From positions 434,001-498,000 of the forward strand of contig NZ_AP019781.1 of assembly GCF_019669965.1 (NCBI RefSeq): a stretch of DNA of 64,000 bases, in the 5' to 3' direction. The translations under genes and the position numbers were made by a program. The notes beneath the pieces are model-generated. The model was not told where the DNA came from. It worked only from the letters and a program-made list of their open reading frames with translations, and did no database searches. Positions 56,458-64,000 of the stretch are shown here, one piece after another; position 1 is the first letter of the stretch, and every line of letters starts with the position of its first letter. This stretch comes from Methanoculleus chikugoensis. Its GTDB lineage: Archaea; Halobacteriota; Methanomicrobia; Methanomicrobiales; Methanoculleaceae.

Positions 56458-57498
56458 TTATTCTTTTCCCCGGGCGTCTCCGGCCGGCCCGGAGATGCCC
56501 CGTGGGAGTGCTGCCATTCTATCGTCGAGCAGTCTGTACCAGACGCTCATATCCTCAAAGGAGCCGCATATGTTGACGCAGCCGGGAACCGTCCCCGCGT
56601 GGGTGTAGCCGGCCCGGGCAAAGGTGATGTTTGCCGGGTATGAACGGGCCCGGACGATGGCGAATGCGGTCTTTATCCCGATTGAGCGCATCTTCGTCTC
56701 CATCCACCGCAGGAGGCGGCCCGAAAACCCGCGGCCCCGGTACTCCGGTAACGTCGCGAACCCGGTCATCTCCGCAAATTGCCCCTCCGGGTCAACGGCA
56801 GCAGAGGCGATCGCGGCGATCTTTTTGCCGTCGCGGATGCAGAAGCAGTGCAGGTTGTGGTGCATCTCCCGCACGAGATAGGCCGGGTCATGGACGGGGA
56901 CCGGATAGGTCACGAACACCTTCCGGTAGATGGCCGCGAGCGCCGGGGCGTCCGCCGGCGTGGCGGGGGTGCAGGTGAAGCCGGGCTCGAGTGTCGGGCT
57001 CGCGGCGCTCCTCCGCCCCTTCTCTTCTGCAACGGCAAGGACGTCGTCGATCCCGTCCTGCCAGCCGCTCTGGAGGGGGTCACGGTAGGCTGCCATGTAA
57101 TAGCCGTCCACCTCTCCCCGGTAAAGCCCGGGAATCCGTGCCCTGGGCCGGTAACCGGACGATATGAAGTGGCCGCATGCCGGGGCAGGGATTCGTGCGA
57201 AGATCCGTGAGTAGCCCCGGCCTCGTGCAAAAGCGAGGAGCTGGTCGGTGATCCCCGGGAAGTCCGTCGGATCCAGGCGGAAGAGGTAGGCCCGGTCGTT
57301 GAACGGGCCGTGGTGGACCAGGCTCCCTCCGAGCATTGCGACGGTGTCGGCGTAGGCACCCCGGTATGGGCGAGATCCTGTCTGCCCCTGGCGTTGAGGC
57401 GGACTGTTCTTTGCCGGATGCAGGGTTGTGGTGTTCCCGGCACCGGTGTGTGATCGATGGACGTTCTGATTTTTCTGATCTTGTAAAAAACGAACCAT
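56458..57498 (-). CDS. ablB: GNAT acetyltransferase, probable beta-lysine N6-acetyltransferase
   Basis: About 346 residues. The AblB-like N-terminal part is VHHGPFNDRAYLFRLDPTDFPG, then FISSGYRPRARIPGLYRGEVDGYYMAAYRDP. The GNAT domain follows from about residue 190, with acetyl-CoA loop TLPEYRGRGFSGRLLRWMETKM. Characterised AblB makes N-epsilon-acetyl-beta-lysine, an osmolyte of methanogens, from beta-lysine supplied by AblA (lysine 2,3-aminomutase). No ablA lies next to it here, which is unusual. The first about 50 residues are non-family and Gln/Thr-rich. ATG 57498 lies about 30 nt after a TATA-like CTATTATGTATTG box, so the mRNA may be leaderless. Confidence 0.75.
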   Translation of the reverse strand: MVRFLQDQKNQNVHRSHTGAGNTTTLHPAKNSPPQRQGQTGSRPYRGAYADTVAMLGGSLVHHGPFNDRAYLFRLDPTDFPGITDQLLAFARGRGYSRIFARIPAPACGHFISSGYRPRARIPGLYRGEVDGYYMAAYRDPLQSGWQDGIDDVLAVAEEKGRRSAASPTLEPGFTCTPATPADAPALAAIYRKVFVTYPVPVHDPAYLVREMHHNLHCFCIRDGKKIAAIASAAVDPEGQFAEMTGFATLPEYRGRGFSGRLLRWMETKMRSIGIKTAFAIVRARSYPANITFARAGYTHAGTVPGCVNICGSFEDMSVWYRLLDDRMAALPRGISGPAGDARGKE

Positions 57499-57637
57499 TG
57501 TTTCCAGGGATACTATGGTTCTCACAATACATAATAGGTTCTAATATTGAGTTTTGCGGTTTTCACAATAGCCCTCCCTTACACTTTCGCCCCGCGCCCG
57601 GCATCGGTTCTTCCCTCGACGGGCCGATGCTTCCGGT

Positions 57638-58840
57638 ATGTCCGTTGCGGAGCAGAAACTCACCTACCTCACCGCTGCCGGGCGGTTCGACATCTGCAGC
57701 CCGGGCGAGTGCCTTCAACTCCTCCCGGTCGCAGTCGAAGCCCGAAGGATCTCTCAAGCGCCGGAAATCCTGCCTGTCCCGCTCGATACCCATCGTACAT
57801 CTCAGGAAGCCCTCGGCGGTCTCGAAGACCCGAATGTGCGAACCGTGATCGCTCCCTACATCTCCTACAACCGCCGGACCGGCGGGTGCGGGCGGATGCT
57901 CAAAATGCTCCTCAACGGCACCTGCTCCTACGACTGCGCCTACTGCCCCGTCCGTACCCGGCGAGAGCCGGTGAGTTTCTCCCCCGGGGAGTTCGCCGAT
58001 ACCTTCTTTCGCCTCTGGCGGGACGGACTCGTCGAGGGACTCTTCCTCAGTTCCGGCATCCCCCGGGACGTCGATTATGTGATGCACGATCTCGTGGAGA
58101 CGGGGGAGATCCTGCGCCGCCGGGGCTACGACGGCTACCTTCACCTGAAGATCCTTCCCGGCGCAACCCGGGCGGATATCCACGACGCCGCCCGCGTGGC
58201 CGACCGGATCAGCATCAACCTGGAGACGACGTCGCCCGACCGCCTCGGGGGCATCGCCGGGGTGAAGGATTATCGGCAGGATATCCTGAAGCGCCAGTCC
58301 TGGGTGGCGGAGGAGAAGCCCGGCGGCCACACCACCCAGTTCGTCGTCGGGGCCGCGGACGAGACCGATGCGGAGATCCTCTCCTGCCTCGCCGACCAGT
58401 ACCGGCGGGTCCGGCCGTCACGGGTCTACTTCTCGGCGTTCCACGCCCTTCCGGGGACTCCCCTCGCGCCGCACCCCGACACCCCGGCATGGCGGACACG
58501 GCGGTGGTACCAGGCCGACTACCTGCTCCGGGACTACGGCATCACGGCCGACGAACTCCGGGCTGCTCTCGACGAGGAGGGGTTCTTTGCAGACCGCGAC
58601 CCGAAAGCGGTTCTTGCCGCCGGGAACGCGCCGGTGGACGTCAACCTCGCCCCGCGCCGCGACCTCCTCCGCGTCCCCGGGATCGGGCCGAAGGCCGCGG
58701 ACCGGATCCTCAGCCTTCGGAGGGTGCGGCCGTTCACCGGTCCGGCCGACCTTGCGCGTGCCGGTATCCGGGGGAAGGCCGCCGGGCGCCATCTCGTATT
58801 CGGCGGCCGGGATGCCATCCAGACGAAACTCTTCTCGTAA
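57638..58840 (+). CDS. Radical SAM protein with C-terminal helix-hairpin-helix (putative DNA modification/repair type)
   Basis: 400 residues. The cluster motif CSYDCAYCPVRTRR (Cys-x3-Cys-x2-Cys) is at about residue 90. The barrel includes GLFLSSGIPRD, LHLKILPGA and RISINLETTSPDRL. A helix-hairpin-helix follows (LLRVPGIGPKAADRILSLRRV, about residues 345-365), and the protein ends AIQTKLFS. This matches the archaeal/bacterial family of radical SAM proteins found linked to a uracil-DNA-glycosylase-like gene, described as putative DNA modification/repair. That partner is not adjacent here. The reaction is unknown. Confidence 0.85.
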   Translation: MSVAEQKLTYLTAAGRFDICSPGECLQLLPVAVEARRISQAPEILPVPLDTHRTSQEALGGLEDPNVRTVIAPYISYNRRTGGCGRMLKMLLNGTCSYDCAYCPVRTRREPVSFSPGEFADTFFRLWRDGLVEGLFLSSGIPRDVDYVMHDLVETGEILRRRGYDGYLHLKILPGATRADIHDAARVADRISINLETTSPDRLGGIAGVKDYRQDILKRQSWVAEEKPGGHTTQFVVGAADETDAEILSCLADQYRRVRPSRVYFSAFHALPGTPLAPHPDTPAWRTRRWYQADYLLRDYGITADELRAALDEEGFFADRDPKAVLAAGNAPVDVNLAPRRDLLRVPGIGPKAADRILSLRRVRPFTGPADLARAGIRGKAAGRHLVFGGRDAIQTKLFS

Positions 58841-58866
58841 CTGCCGCTCCTTCCGAAAAAATTGGG

Positions 58867-59778
58867 TTATCTGACCTTCCCGAACTCCGTGCTCACGTCT
58901 GCGGCCGACCGGTAATCCCTCTCCTCGAACCGCTCGAGCGCCGCGATCACGTCCTGCGGTGCAGCGTTCTTCCGGGCCTGGGCTATGAGATCCTGCCTGC
59001 CCCCCGGGTAGTCCATTCCCTTGAGGTAGACCTGCAGGTCGGCGGCTGAGAGGCGCCCGGGAGCGGGTCCCGCCGTCGTGGGCCGTTCGGTCTCCGGGGG
59101 CGCGGTCTCGGTAACGGGCATCGTCGTGACCCTGCCCTTCTCCACGTCCTCGGCCTTCATCATGGACTCGAGCGTCGGAGCGTGCGCCTCCGTCACCGGC
59201 CGGGTCTCCGCCTCCTCGACGACGGTCTCGCGGGGAGGGGCCTCCGTCACGGGCACCGTCGTCCGGGCCCGGGTCTCTTCCACCTCCTCGGCCCGTATCG
59301 GCATCTCCTCCCGGGGTGCCCGCTCCCGCACCTCCACCCGCTCCGTCGTGACGACCTCGCGGGGCGGCGGCTCTGTCCGGGTCACGGCCCGGGCCTCCTC
59401 CTGGCTTGGGGGGCCCATGGGGCGTTTCGACTCGATCAGGCTCCAGTTCGCTTCTCTCGGCCAATCCCCCTCCGAGAACCCGGGTTCGTTGTCGAGCCGA
59501 TACTTGCTGATGTTCGCCACGAAGACATCGTCCCCCGTCCGGTAGACCATGGCCTCGATGGGGATGGCGAAATGCTTCGCTCCAAGGCCGAACATGCCGC
59601 CGGTCCTGAGCACCGCATACGCCACCCTTCCCGTGGGCAGGCCGACCCGCAGGCTCGAGATCTCGCCGAGATCATAGCCCTCCGGGTTCTTCACCCGCTT
59701 CCCCACAACATCTTCGGATGAGAGGAACTCCTGCCCCTCCGTCCTCCTCACCTGCTGCTCCAGAATCGTCTCAGCCAT
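58867..59778 (-). CDS. PRC-barrel protein with one DUF2795 module
   Basis: 303 residues. The N-terminal PRC-barrel (LSSEDVVGKRVKNPEGYDLG, then AYAVLRTGGMFGLGAKHFAIP) is followed by about 110 residues of Pro/Glu/Arg/Thr-rich linker. One C-terminal DUF2795-type module follows (LSAADLQVYLKGMDYPGGRQ, then DVIAALERFEERDYRSAADV). PRC-barrels mediate protein or RNA contacts, and DUF2795 is a short helical module of unknown role. ATG 59778 (MAETILEQ) is chosen as the start. It is a paralogue of the next gene, separated by 194 bp. Confidence 0.85.
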   Translation of the reverse strand: MAETILEQQVRRTEGQEFLSSEDVVGKRVKNPEGYDLGEISSLRVGLPTGRVAYAVLRTGGMFGLGAKHFAIPIEAMVYRTGDDVFVANISKYRLDNEPGFSEGDWPREANWSLIESKRPMGPPSQEEARAVTRTEPPPREVVTTERVEVRERAPREEMPIRAEEVEETRARTTVPVTEAPPRETVVEEAETRPVTEAHAPTLESMMKAEDVEKGRVTTMPVTETAPPETERPTTAGPAPGRLSAADLQVYLKGMDYPGGRQDLIAQARKNAAPQDVIAALERFEERDYRSAADVSTEFGKVR

Positions 59779-59972
59779 TGCAACCACCATACCCTGTTCG
59801 AAGGCGATCATCACCTTCGCGCAGAGCGGGCGATGCGTGTTGCGACTATTTAACAGTTCCCCGGTTCCGGTATCGGGCTACCGGCGAAGAGTTCTCCGCC
59901 ATAGAATCGGCTTGCCGGGGAGGTTGGGAGGGATGTTTCCCGGCTGCCGCCCGTAGCGGCCGGTCCTCCCCG

Positions 59973-61577
59973 TCACCTGACCTTTCCGAACTCCGTGCTC
60001 ACGTCTGCGGCCGACCGGTATGTCCGGTCGGAGAACCCCTCGATCGCGGTTATCACGTCCTGAGGAGCGTTGTTCTTCCGGGCCTGGGCGACGATCTCTT
60101 GTTTGCCCGCGGGGTAGTCCATGCCCTTGAGGTAGACCTGCAGGTCGGCGGCCGAGAGATGGGTGAGGGACGGTACTGTCCTCCGTGCCGCGGGGGCCTC
60201 CACGGCGGGGGTTTCAGGTCGGACCGTCTCCTCTCTCCTGACCTCCTCCGCAGTGATCCCGGGCTCCCGCCGCGTTTCCATCGCGGCCGGGTGCTCCCCG
60301 CGGACCTCCCTCCCGAACTCCGTGCTCACATCGGCGGCCGACTGGTACGTCCGGTCGGAGAACCCCTCGATTACCGTGATCACGTTCTGTGGCGCGTCAT
60401 GCTGCCGGGCGTGGGTTACGAGATCCTGCCTCCCTGCCGGGTAGTCCATGCCCTTGAGGTAGACCTGCAGGTCCGCAGCGGAGAGACGGGCGCGGGGTGG
60501 TACCGTCCTGGCCGCCGGTGCTTCTTCACGGACCTCCTCCACGGGAGTCTCGCGAACCCCCCTCGCAGGCGTCTCGATTCCGGTCGGCTGCCGGGTGCGG
60601 GCCTCGCTGCCGAACTCCGCGCTCACGTCTGCGGCCGACCGGTATGTACGGTCGTTGAAGTTCTCAAGCACCGAGACCACGCTCTGCGGTGCGTCATGCT
60701 GCCGTGCATGGCTCACGAGATCCTGTCTTCCCGCCGGGTAGTTCATGCCCGCAAGGTAAGTCTGCAGCCCGGCGGCCGAGAGGCGACCGGCGGAAGGTCC
60801 CGGGGTCATGAGCGATCGCTCGGCCTCCGTTGCCGGCCGGGCCTCCATCGCGCCTGCCGGCTCTCTCCTGACCTCCTCGGCGACGGTCTCGCGGGGCGGC
60901 GTCTCGACTATCCGCTCCCTGTGGACCTCCCTGACGCCGGTCCCCGTGGGTGGCGGCCCCTCCGTCATCACCGGCCGCTCCTCGACACGCTGCGTTGTCG
61001 GCTGCCCTCCCCATCCGGCTGCGACCGTCTGGACGGGCGGTGGTGTCGGAACGATCCGCTCTCCGGCAGGAGACGTGGTCTCCGCCGGCTTCGTTGCGCC
61101 TGCCACTGCTGCTCCGGTGGCCGCTGCTGCAGCCGCGCCCACCCCCTGTGAAGGCGGAACCTCCCTCTCCGTCACCGGGGCCGTGGGCACCGCTGCTGCA
61201 TGTGCCCGGGGCGGCGTCCGGACCAGGCTCCAGTCGGCCTCACGAGGCATCCTGTCACGGGAAAACCCCGAAGAGCTATCCAGCGTCTGCCTGTCCGCGT
61301 CAACGGTAGCACTCCTCTCCCCCGGACGGGTGCGAACCGCCTCCCAGGGGATGGCGAAATGTTTCTCGCCGAACCCGAGGATCCCGCCGTAGGAGAGCAC
61401 GGCGTACGCGATGCAGCCGCTGTCCCGGTCTATCGCGACATCGCTGATATCGCCGAGGTTCTCTCCTTCCGGGTTTCGCACCTTGACGTCCCGGATGTCG
61501 TGCGCACGCATCAGGTTCACCGTCTCTCCCCGCCCCGGCCGGGTCTCCAGCATCGATCCTGCCTGTTGTTCAGCCAT
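59973..61577 (-). CDS. PRC-barrel protein with three DUF2795 modules
   Basis: 534 residues. A PRC-barrel (MRAHDIRDVKVRNPEGENLG, then AYAVLSYGGILGFGEKHFAIP) is followed by a long disordered-looking linker with an alanine run. Three modules of about 60 residues follow, each beginning LSAA(D/G)LQ.YL.GM.YPAG and ending RSAADVS.EFG, separated by Pro/Glu/Arg-rich spacers of 35-45 residues. The module DNA is nearly identical between copies, implying recent duplication or gene conversion. The start is ATG 61577, with GGAGGGAG upstream. Confidence 0.87.
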   Translation of the reverse strand: MAEQQAGSMLETRPGRGETVNLMRAHDIRDVKVRNPEGENLGDISDVAIDRDSGCIAYAVLSYGGILGFGEKHFAIPWEAVRTRPGERSATVDADRQTLDSSSGFSRDRMPREADWSLVRTPPRAHAAAVPTAPVTEREVPPSQGVGAAAAAATGAAVAGATKPAETTSPAGERIVPTPPPVQTVAAGWGGQPTTQRVEERPVMTEGPPPTGTGVREVHRERIVETPPRETVAEEVRREPAGAMEARPATEAERSLMTPGPSAGRLSAAGLQTYLAGMNYPAGRQDLVSHARQHDAPQSVVSVLENFNDRTYRSAADVSAEFGSEARTRQPTGIETPARGVRETPVEEVREEAPAARTVPPRARLSAADLQVYLKGMDYPAGRQDLVTHARQHDAPQNVITVIEGFSDRTYQSAADVSTEFGREVRGEHPAAMETRREPGITAEEVRREETVRPETPAVEAPAARRTVPSLTHLSAADLQVYLKGMDYPAGKQEIVAQARKNNAPQDVITAIEGFSDRTYRSAADVSTEFGKVR

Positions 61578-61727
61578 CGTATCTCCCTCCAGCTTGTTCT
61601 TCTCGAAGAGGTATCCCTTCAAGGCGGGGGAGTAGATGTTCGAGGATACTTAAGAGTTTCCGGCTCTGGCAAGCCGGGCTGTTTCAGCAGGGAGAACGAA
61701 GAATGGGAGCGGATGCCGGCCCGAACC

Positions 61728-63035
61728 TTACGGTCGGGCGTAGCGGAGGATGAGTTCGGTCGCCGCCCTGATATCCCGCCCCTGCTTCCGTGCCTCGGTG
61801 AGATAGGTGGTGTAGACCTCGTCGGTCACGAGCCGCAGTTGCGGGCGGAAGAGATCGGCGTGCATCATCAGGTCGAAGCACCGTGCTTCGCTCTCGGTCA
61901 GGTTGAGCGCCCGGTATTCTCCGGTATGCGGGATGAATGCCGGGTTTTTGTCGCGGGGCGTCCTGATCGCGAGGTCGGCGAGCGGTGTCGCCGGGATGGG
62001 TTCGGCGCTGCTCACGAAGACGTCGTCGAGGGAGAGTGCGGCGATGAGATCCTTCGTCGCCTCGTAGTCCCGTTCCGTCTCCCCGGGGTAGCCGACGATA
62101 AAACTCCCCGCAACCCGGAGACCGTGCTCCCGGCACCGCTCCACCGCCTCCTCGACCTGCCGGACGGTCGCGCCCTTGCCCATCATCCGGAGCACCCGGT
62201 CGCTCCCCGACTCGATCCCGAAGAAGACCCACCCGATGGTGTATCGCCGGACGGCGTCCAGAACCTCGTCGGTGATACAGTCCACGCGGATGTCCGGGGA
62301 AGAGACGTTTCGCGGCCCCATCACCTCTGCCATACCGCGGAGGAGGGCGATGAAGGCTTCCGGGTTCATCTCCCCGTCGGTGGAGCCGTAGAGCGACCCG
62401 GTCCCTCCGGAGACCGAGAGCCGTGTCGCTCCGTGCGCCGCAAAGGCCTTCACCTCCTCGACGATGCTTCCGAGCGGCCGGCTCCGGATCGCCCTCCCGA
62501 AGAACCGGGGCACCTGGCAGAAGGTGCATCCCCCGATGCACCCCCGGTGAGTCTCGATGTAGGCGCTCGCTCCCCGGACGCTCTGGCTCCCGATGTCGTC
62601 CGGGATCAGGGGGAGCGGCCGGTCGATCGACGCCGGCGGTGCGGGCGGCGTCACGACCGGCCGGCCGGCGTCGAGGAACGCAATCCCCGAAAGGTCGGGC
62701 GACACCCCCTCCTCGACGAGCCGGACCACCGTCTCCTCGCCCTCGCCGACGACCACCGCGTCGGGGGCGAGTTCCCCGAGCACCATCTCCGGCGCGGCCG
62801 AGACCGGCCCCCCGACGTAGACCACCCCTCCGCGCTCGCGGTGTGCCCGGATCAGGTCGCGGATCGCGGGGTCGAGGAGGTGCTGGGTCGAGAAGAGGCT
62901 CGCGAGCAGGACTGAATCGCCCGGAGCGGCAGGCGTCCGGGTGAGGGTCACCTGATGGCCCGCGTCGCGGAGGACACCGCCGATCAACATGGCGCCGTAG
63001 GTGTAGATGCCGGGGGAGAGGATCGTGATCTCCAT
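61728..63035 (-). CDS. B12-binding-domain/radical SAM protein (MJ1487-like family)
   Basis: 435 residues. The N-terminal Rossmann-like cobalamin-binding type domain (ITILSPGIYTYGAMLIGGVL, then VVYVGGPVSAAPEMVLGEL) lacks an obvious DxHxxG. It precedes the radical SAM core ETHRGCIGGCTFCQVPRFFGR (Cys-x3-Cys-x2-Cys, about residue 167), SGGTGSLYG and GWVFFGIESGSDRVLRMMGKG. This fits the methanogen MJ_1487 family, sometimes annotated as a putative methyltransferase. Substrate unknown. ATG 63035 starts directly at the domain. Confidence 0.87.
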   Translation of the reverse strand: MEITILSPGIYTYGAMLIGGVLRDAGHQVTLTRTPAAPGDSVLLASLFSTQHLLDPAIRDLIRAHRERGGVVYVGGPVSAAPEMVLGELAPDAVVVGEGEETVVRLVEEGVSPDLSGIAFLDAGRPVVTPPAPPASIDRPLPLIPDDIGSQSVRGASAYIETHRGCIGGCTFCQVPRFFGRAIRSRPLGSIVEEVKAFAAHGATRLSVSGGTGSLYGSTDGEMNPEAFIALLRGMAEVMGPRNVSSPDIRVDCITDEVLDAVRRYTIGWVFFGIESGSDRVLRMMGKGATVRQVEEAVERCREHGLRVAGSFIVGYPGETERDYEATKDLIAALSLDDVFVSSAEPIPATPLADLAIRTPRDKNPAFIPHTGEYRALNLTESEARCFDLMMHADLFRPQLRLVTDEVYTTYLTEARKQGRDIRAATELILRYARP

Positions 63036-63081
63036 GATACAATATCGCCGGAACAGTATACAAAAGGTGGGGATCTGCCGG

Positions 63082-63759
63082 TCAGAGCGATGCGGGCTGC
63101 CTGAACCGCCGGGCCTCGGCGACGGTATGGACGCCCCGATCCGATGCGGCGATCAACCGTGCCTGGAGCCGCATGATGTCGGCGATGATGGGTTGCGGTC
63201 TCTTCTCCAGCGCCTCCGCGACAACGGCCCGGGCCTCCCGGAACCTCCCCGCCCGGCGGAGCAGATCCGCGAGGACGGCCTCGTCCGCTCCCTCCAGGGC
63301 GGCCAGCCGCTCGCCTTTCTCCCATCCCCGCCGCAGGAGATCGGCGGCACGTTTCCGGCAGATCCGGGCGGGCACATCCGCCCCCTCGTCGTCGCAGACC
63401 CAGGCGGCATGGAGGGACGCCCACGCTGCCTGGGCCGGGAAACCGAGATCTTCCTGGATGATCGACCAGCAGAGGAAGGTGTTTGCTATTCCAGGGAACT
63501 TCCGGGCGTCGAGTTGCCAGCGGTAGCGCGGGAGTTTCACCACGTCGGCCGCTCCTTCCGGTGCCTTGCCCGGGTCGGGCGCACAGTAACCGCAGGACGG
63601 GCACCGTTTCACCCACGCGTAGATGGTGGAGCGCAGGGGTTCCGCGGGGCGGGTGTCGAGGTCTCGCGACCCGACGCTGCCCGCGGCCTCGGGGATGGTG
63701 AACCGGCAGGCCTCGCCGCAGACTGCACAGGTGGTACTGAGGTGACGGAGGTGGGTCAT
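63082..63759 (-). CDS. Zinc-ribbon protein, DUF2225-like
   Basis: 225 residues from MTHLRHLSTTCAVCGEACRF. Two CxxC pairs (CAVCGEAC; CPSCGYCAPDPG) and SRDLDTRPAEPLRSTIYAW between them give the zinc-ribbon pattern seen in DUF2225 proteins. The rest is helical, with a TPR-like feel (LQARL, EARAVVAEALEKRPQP). A TATA-like AAAATATATAT on the minus strand (about 63797-63787) puts transcription near 63765 and favours ATG 63759 over 63777. Function unknown. Confidence 0.78.
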   Translation of the reverse strand: MTHLRHLSTTCAVCGEACRFTIPEAAGSVGSRDLDTRPAEPLRSTIYAWVKRCPSCGYCAPDPGKAPEGAADVVKLPRYRWQLDARKFPGIANTFLCWSIIQEDLGFPAQAAWASLHAAWVCDDEGADVPARICRKRAADLLRRGWEKGERLAALEGADEAVLADLLRRAGRFREARAVVAEALEKRPQPIIADIMRLQARLIAASDRGVHTVAEARRFRQPASL

Positions 63760-63825
63760 CGATGGGCTGAATGGCATACCTGCCGATATATATTTTGCCC
63801 ACGATGGAATGCCGCGAGACGACGG

Positions 63826-64000
63826 CTACGCTGTAACCCCTTCCCCGACCCGGCGGGCGTAGGCCGTTACGGCCCATCCGAGGAGGGCTGCTACTCCCGC
63901 GACCAGCGCGAGAATCGGCCAGTGGACGGGGCCGGCGGTGTCCACCGCGAGCCTGACCATGAGGTTTAACGGATTGTAGGGGATGGCCATGACGAGGAGG
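63826..64000 (-). CDS. C-terminal end of a membrane protein, possibly an ABC-2-type permease (partial)
   Basis: The last 58 codons of a minus-strand gene whose start lies beyond the window. They read LLVMAIPYNPLNLMVRLAVD, then the helix WPILALVAGVAALLGWAVTAYA and a short basic tail ARRVGEGVTA. One hydrophobic helix followed by a basic end and the AIPYNPLN loop resemble the C-terminus of archaeal ABC-2 permeases. With so little sequence the family is tentative. Confidence 0.5.
   Translation of the reverse strand, partial: LLVMAIPYNPLNLMVRLAVDTAGPVHWPILALVAGVAALLGWAVTAYARRVGEGVTA

Noticed and set aside
1-64000. tRNA and rRNA genes
   Set aside because: I looked for T-arm-like GGTTCGAATCC patterns and rRNA blocks and found none convincing; the few GTTCGA matches lack the rest of a cloverleaf.

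Overview
The window looks like a chromosome segment of a hydrogenotrophic methanogen of the order Methanomicrobiales, most like Methanoculleus (genus is an inference; family-level calls rest on motifs). It carries the complete first step (fwdDBAC, formylmethanofuran dehydrogenase) and last step (mcrBDGA, methyl-coenzyme M reductase) of methanogenesis. It also has an Ech-type energy-converting [NiFe] hydrogenase, archaeal TATA-type promoters, U-run terminators and GC-rich coding DNA with strong G/C third-position bias. No tRNA, rRNA, CRISPR array or intact insertion sequence was recognised.

Layout. 0-10 kb: a class II amidotransferase gene cut by the window edge, divergent from glnA (nitrogen assimilation); Mrp/NBP35 ATPase; a MoaD/ThiS-like gene divergent from a tungsten aldehyde:ferredoxin oxidoreductase; TrmO and RNase HI; a phosphoribosyltransferase; and a tandem array of four PEBP (YbhB/YbcL-type) paralogues. 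10-28 kb is an accessory zone. It holds a REC-PAS-histidine kinase, a peptide-type radical SAM enzyme, a HicBA toxin-antitoxin pair, a GH15 enzyme, a secreted beta-propeller and a Na+/Ca2+ exchanger. It also holds at least five broken genes: a DUF475 membrane protein with an in-frame stop, a P-type ATPase lacking its phosphorylation domain, an SLC13-type carrier, a nitroreductase tail and a TPR-gene 5' end. An AT-rich patch with a likely acquired membrane protein closes the zone. 28-34 kb: echABCDEF. 34-38 kb: HIT protein, DUF362/ferredoxin protein, RNase III, a possible exonuclease and MoeA. 38-48 kb: fwd and mcr operons head to head across about 960 bp. 48-64 kb: DinB, a Clp-fold protease, a lipoprotein, HNH nuclease, TPR protein, MerR regulator, GH13 amylase, geranylgeranyl reductase, an AblB-like acetyltransferase, two further radical SAM proteins and two PRC-barrel/DUF2795 proteins.

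How the genes work together. Ech couples the ion gradient to low-potential ferredoxin, which can feed CO2 reduction by Fwd. MoeA and the MoaD-like protein may supply molybdopterin or tungstopterin steps for Fwd and AOR. Mcr releases methane.

Most unusual content. A dispersed, hairpin-rich modular repeat family has its main array at 23001-23242: five units with a 46-49 nt period, each with two stem-loops. The sequence of the second stem differs in every unit while pairing is kept. Related pieces occur at 14.4, 34.2 and 48.4 kb. Other points of interest are the cluster of internally deleted transporter genes, the PEBP and DUF2795 expansions, a D-to-N change in the RNase III signature, and two genes whose Shine-Dalgarno sites point at non-standard start codons.
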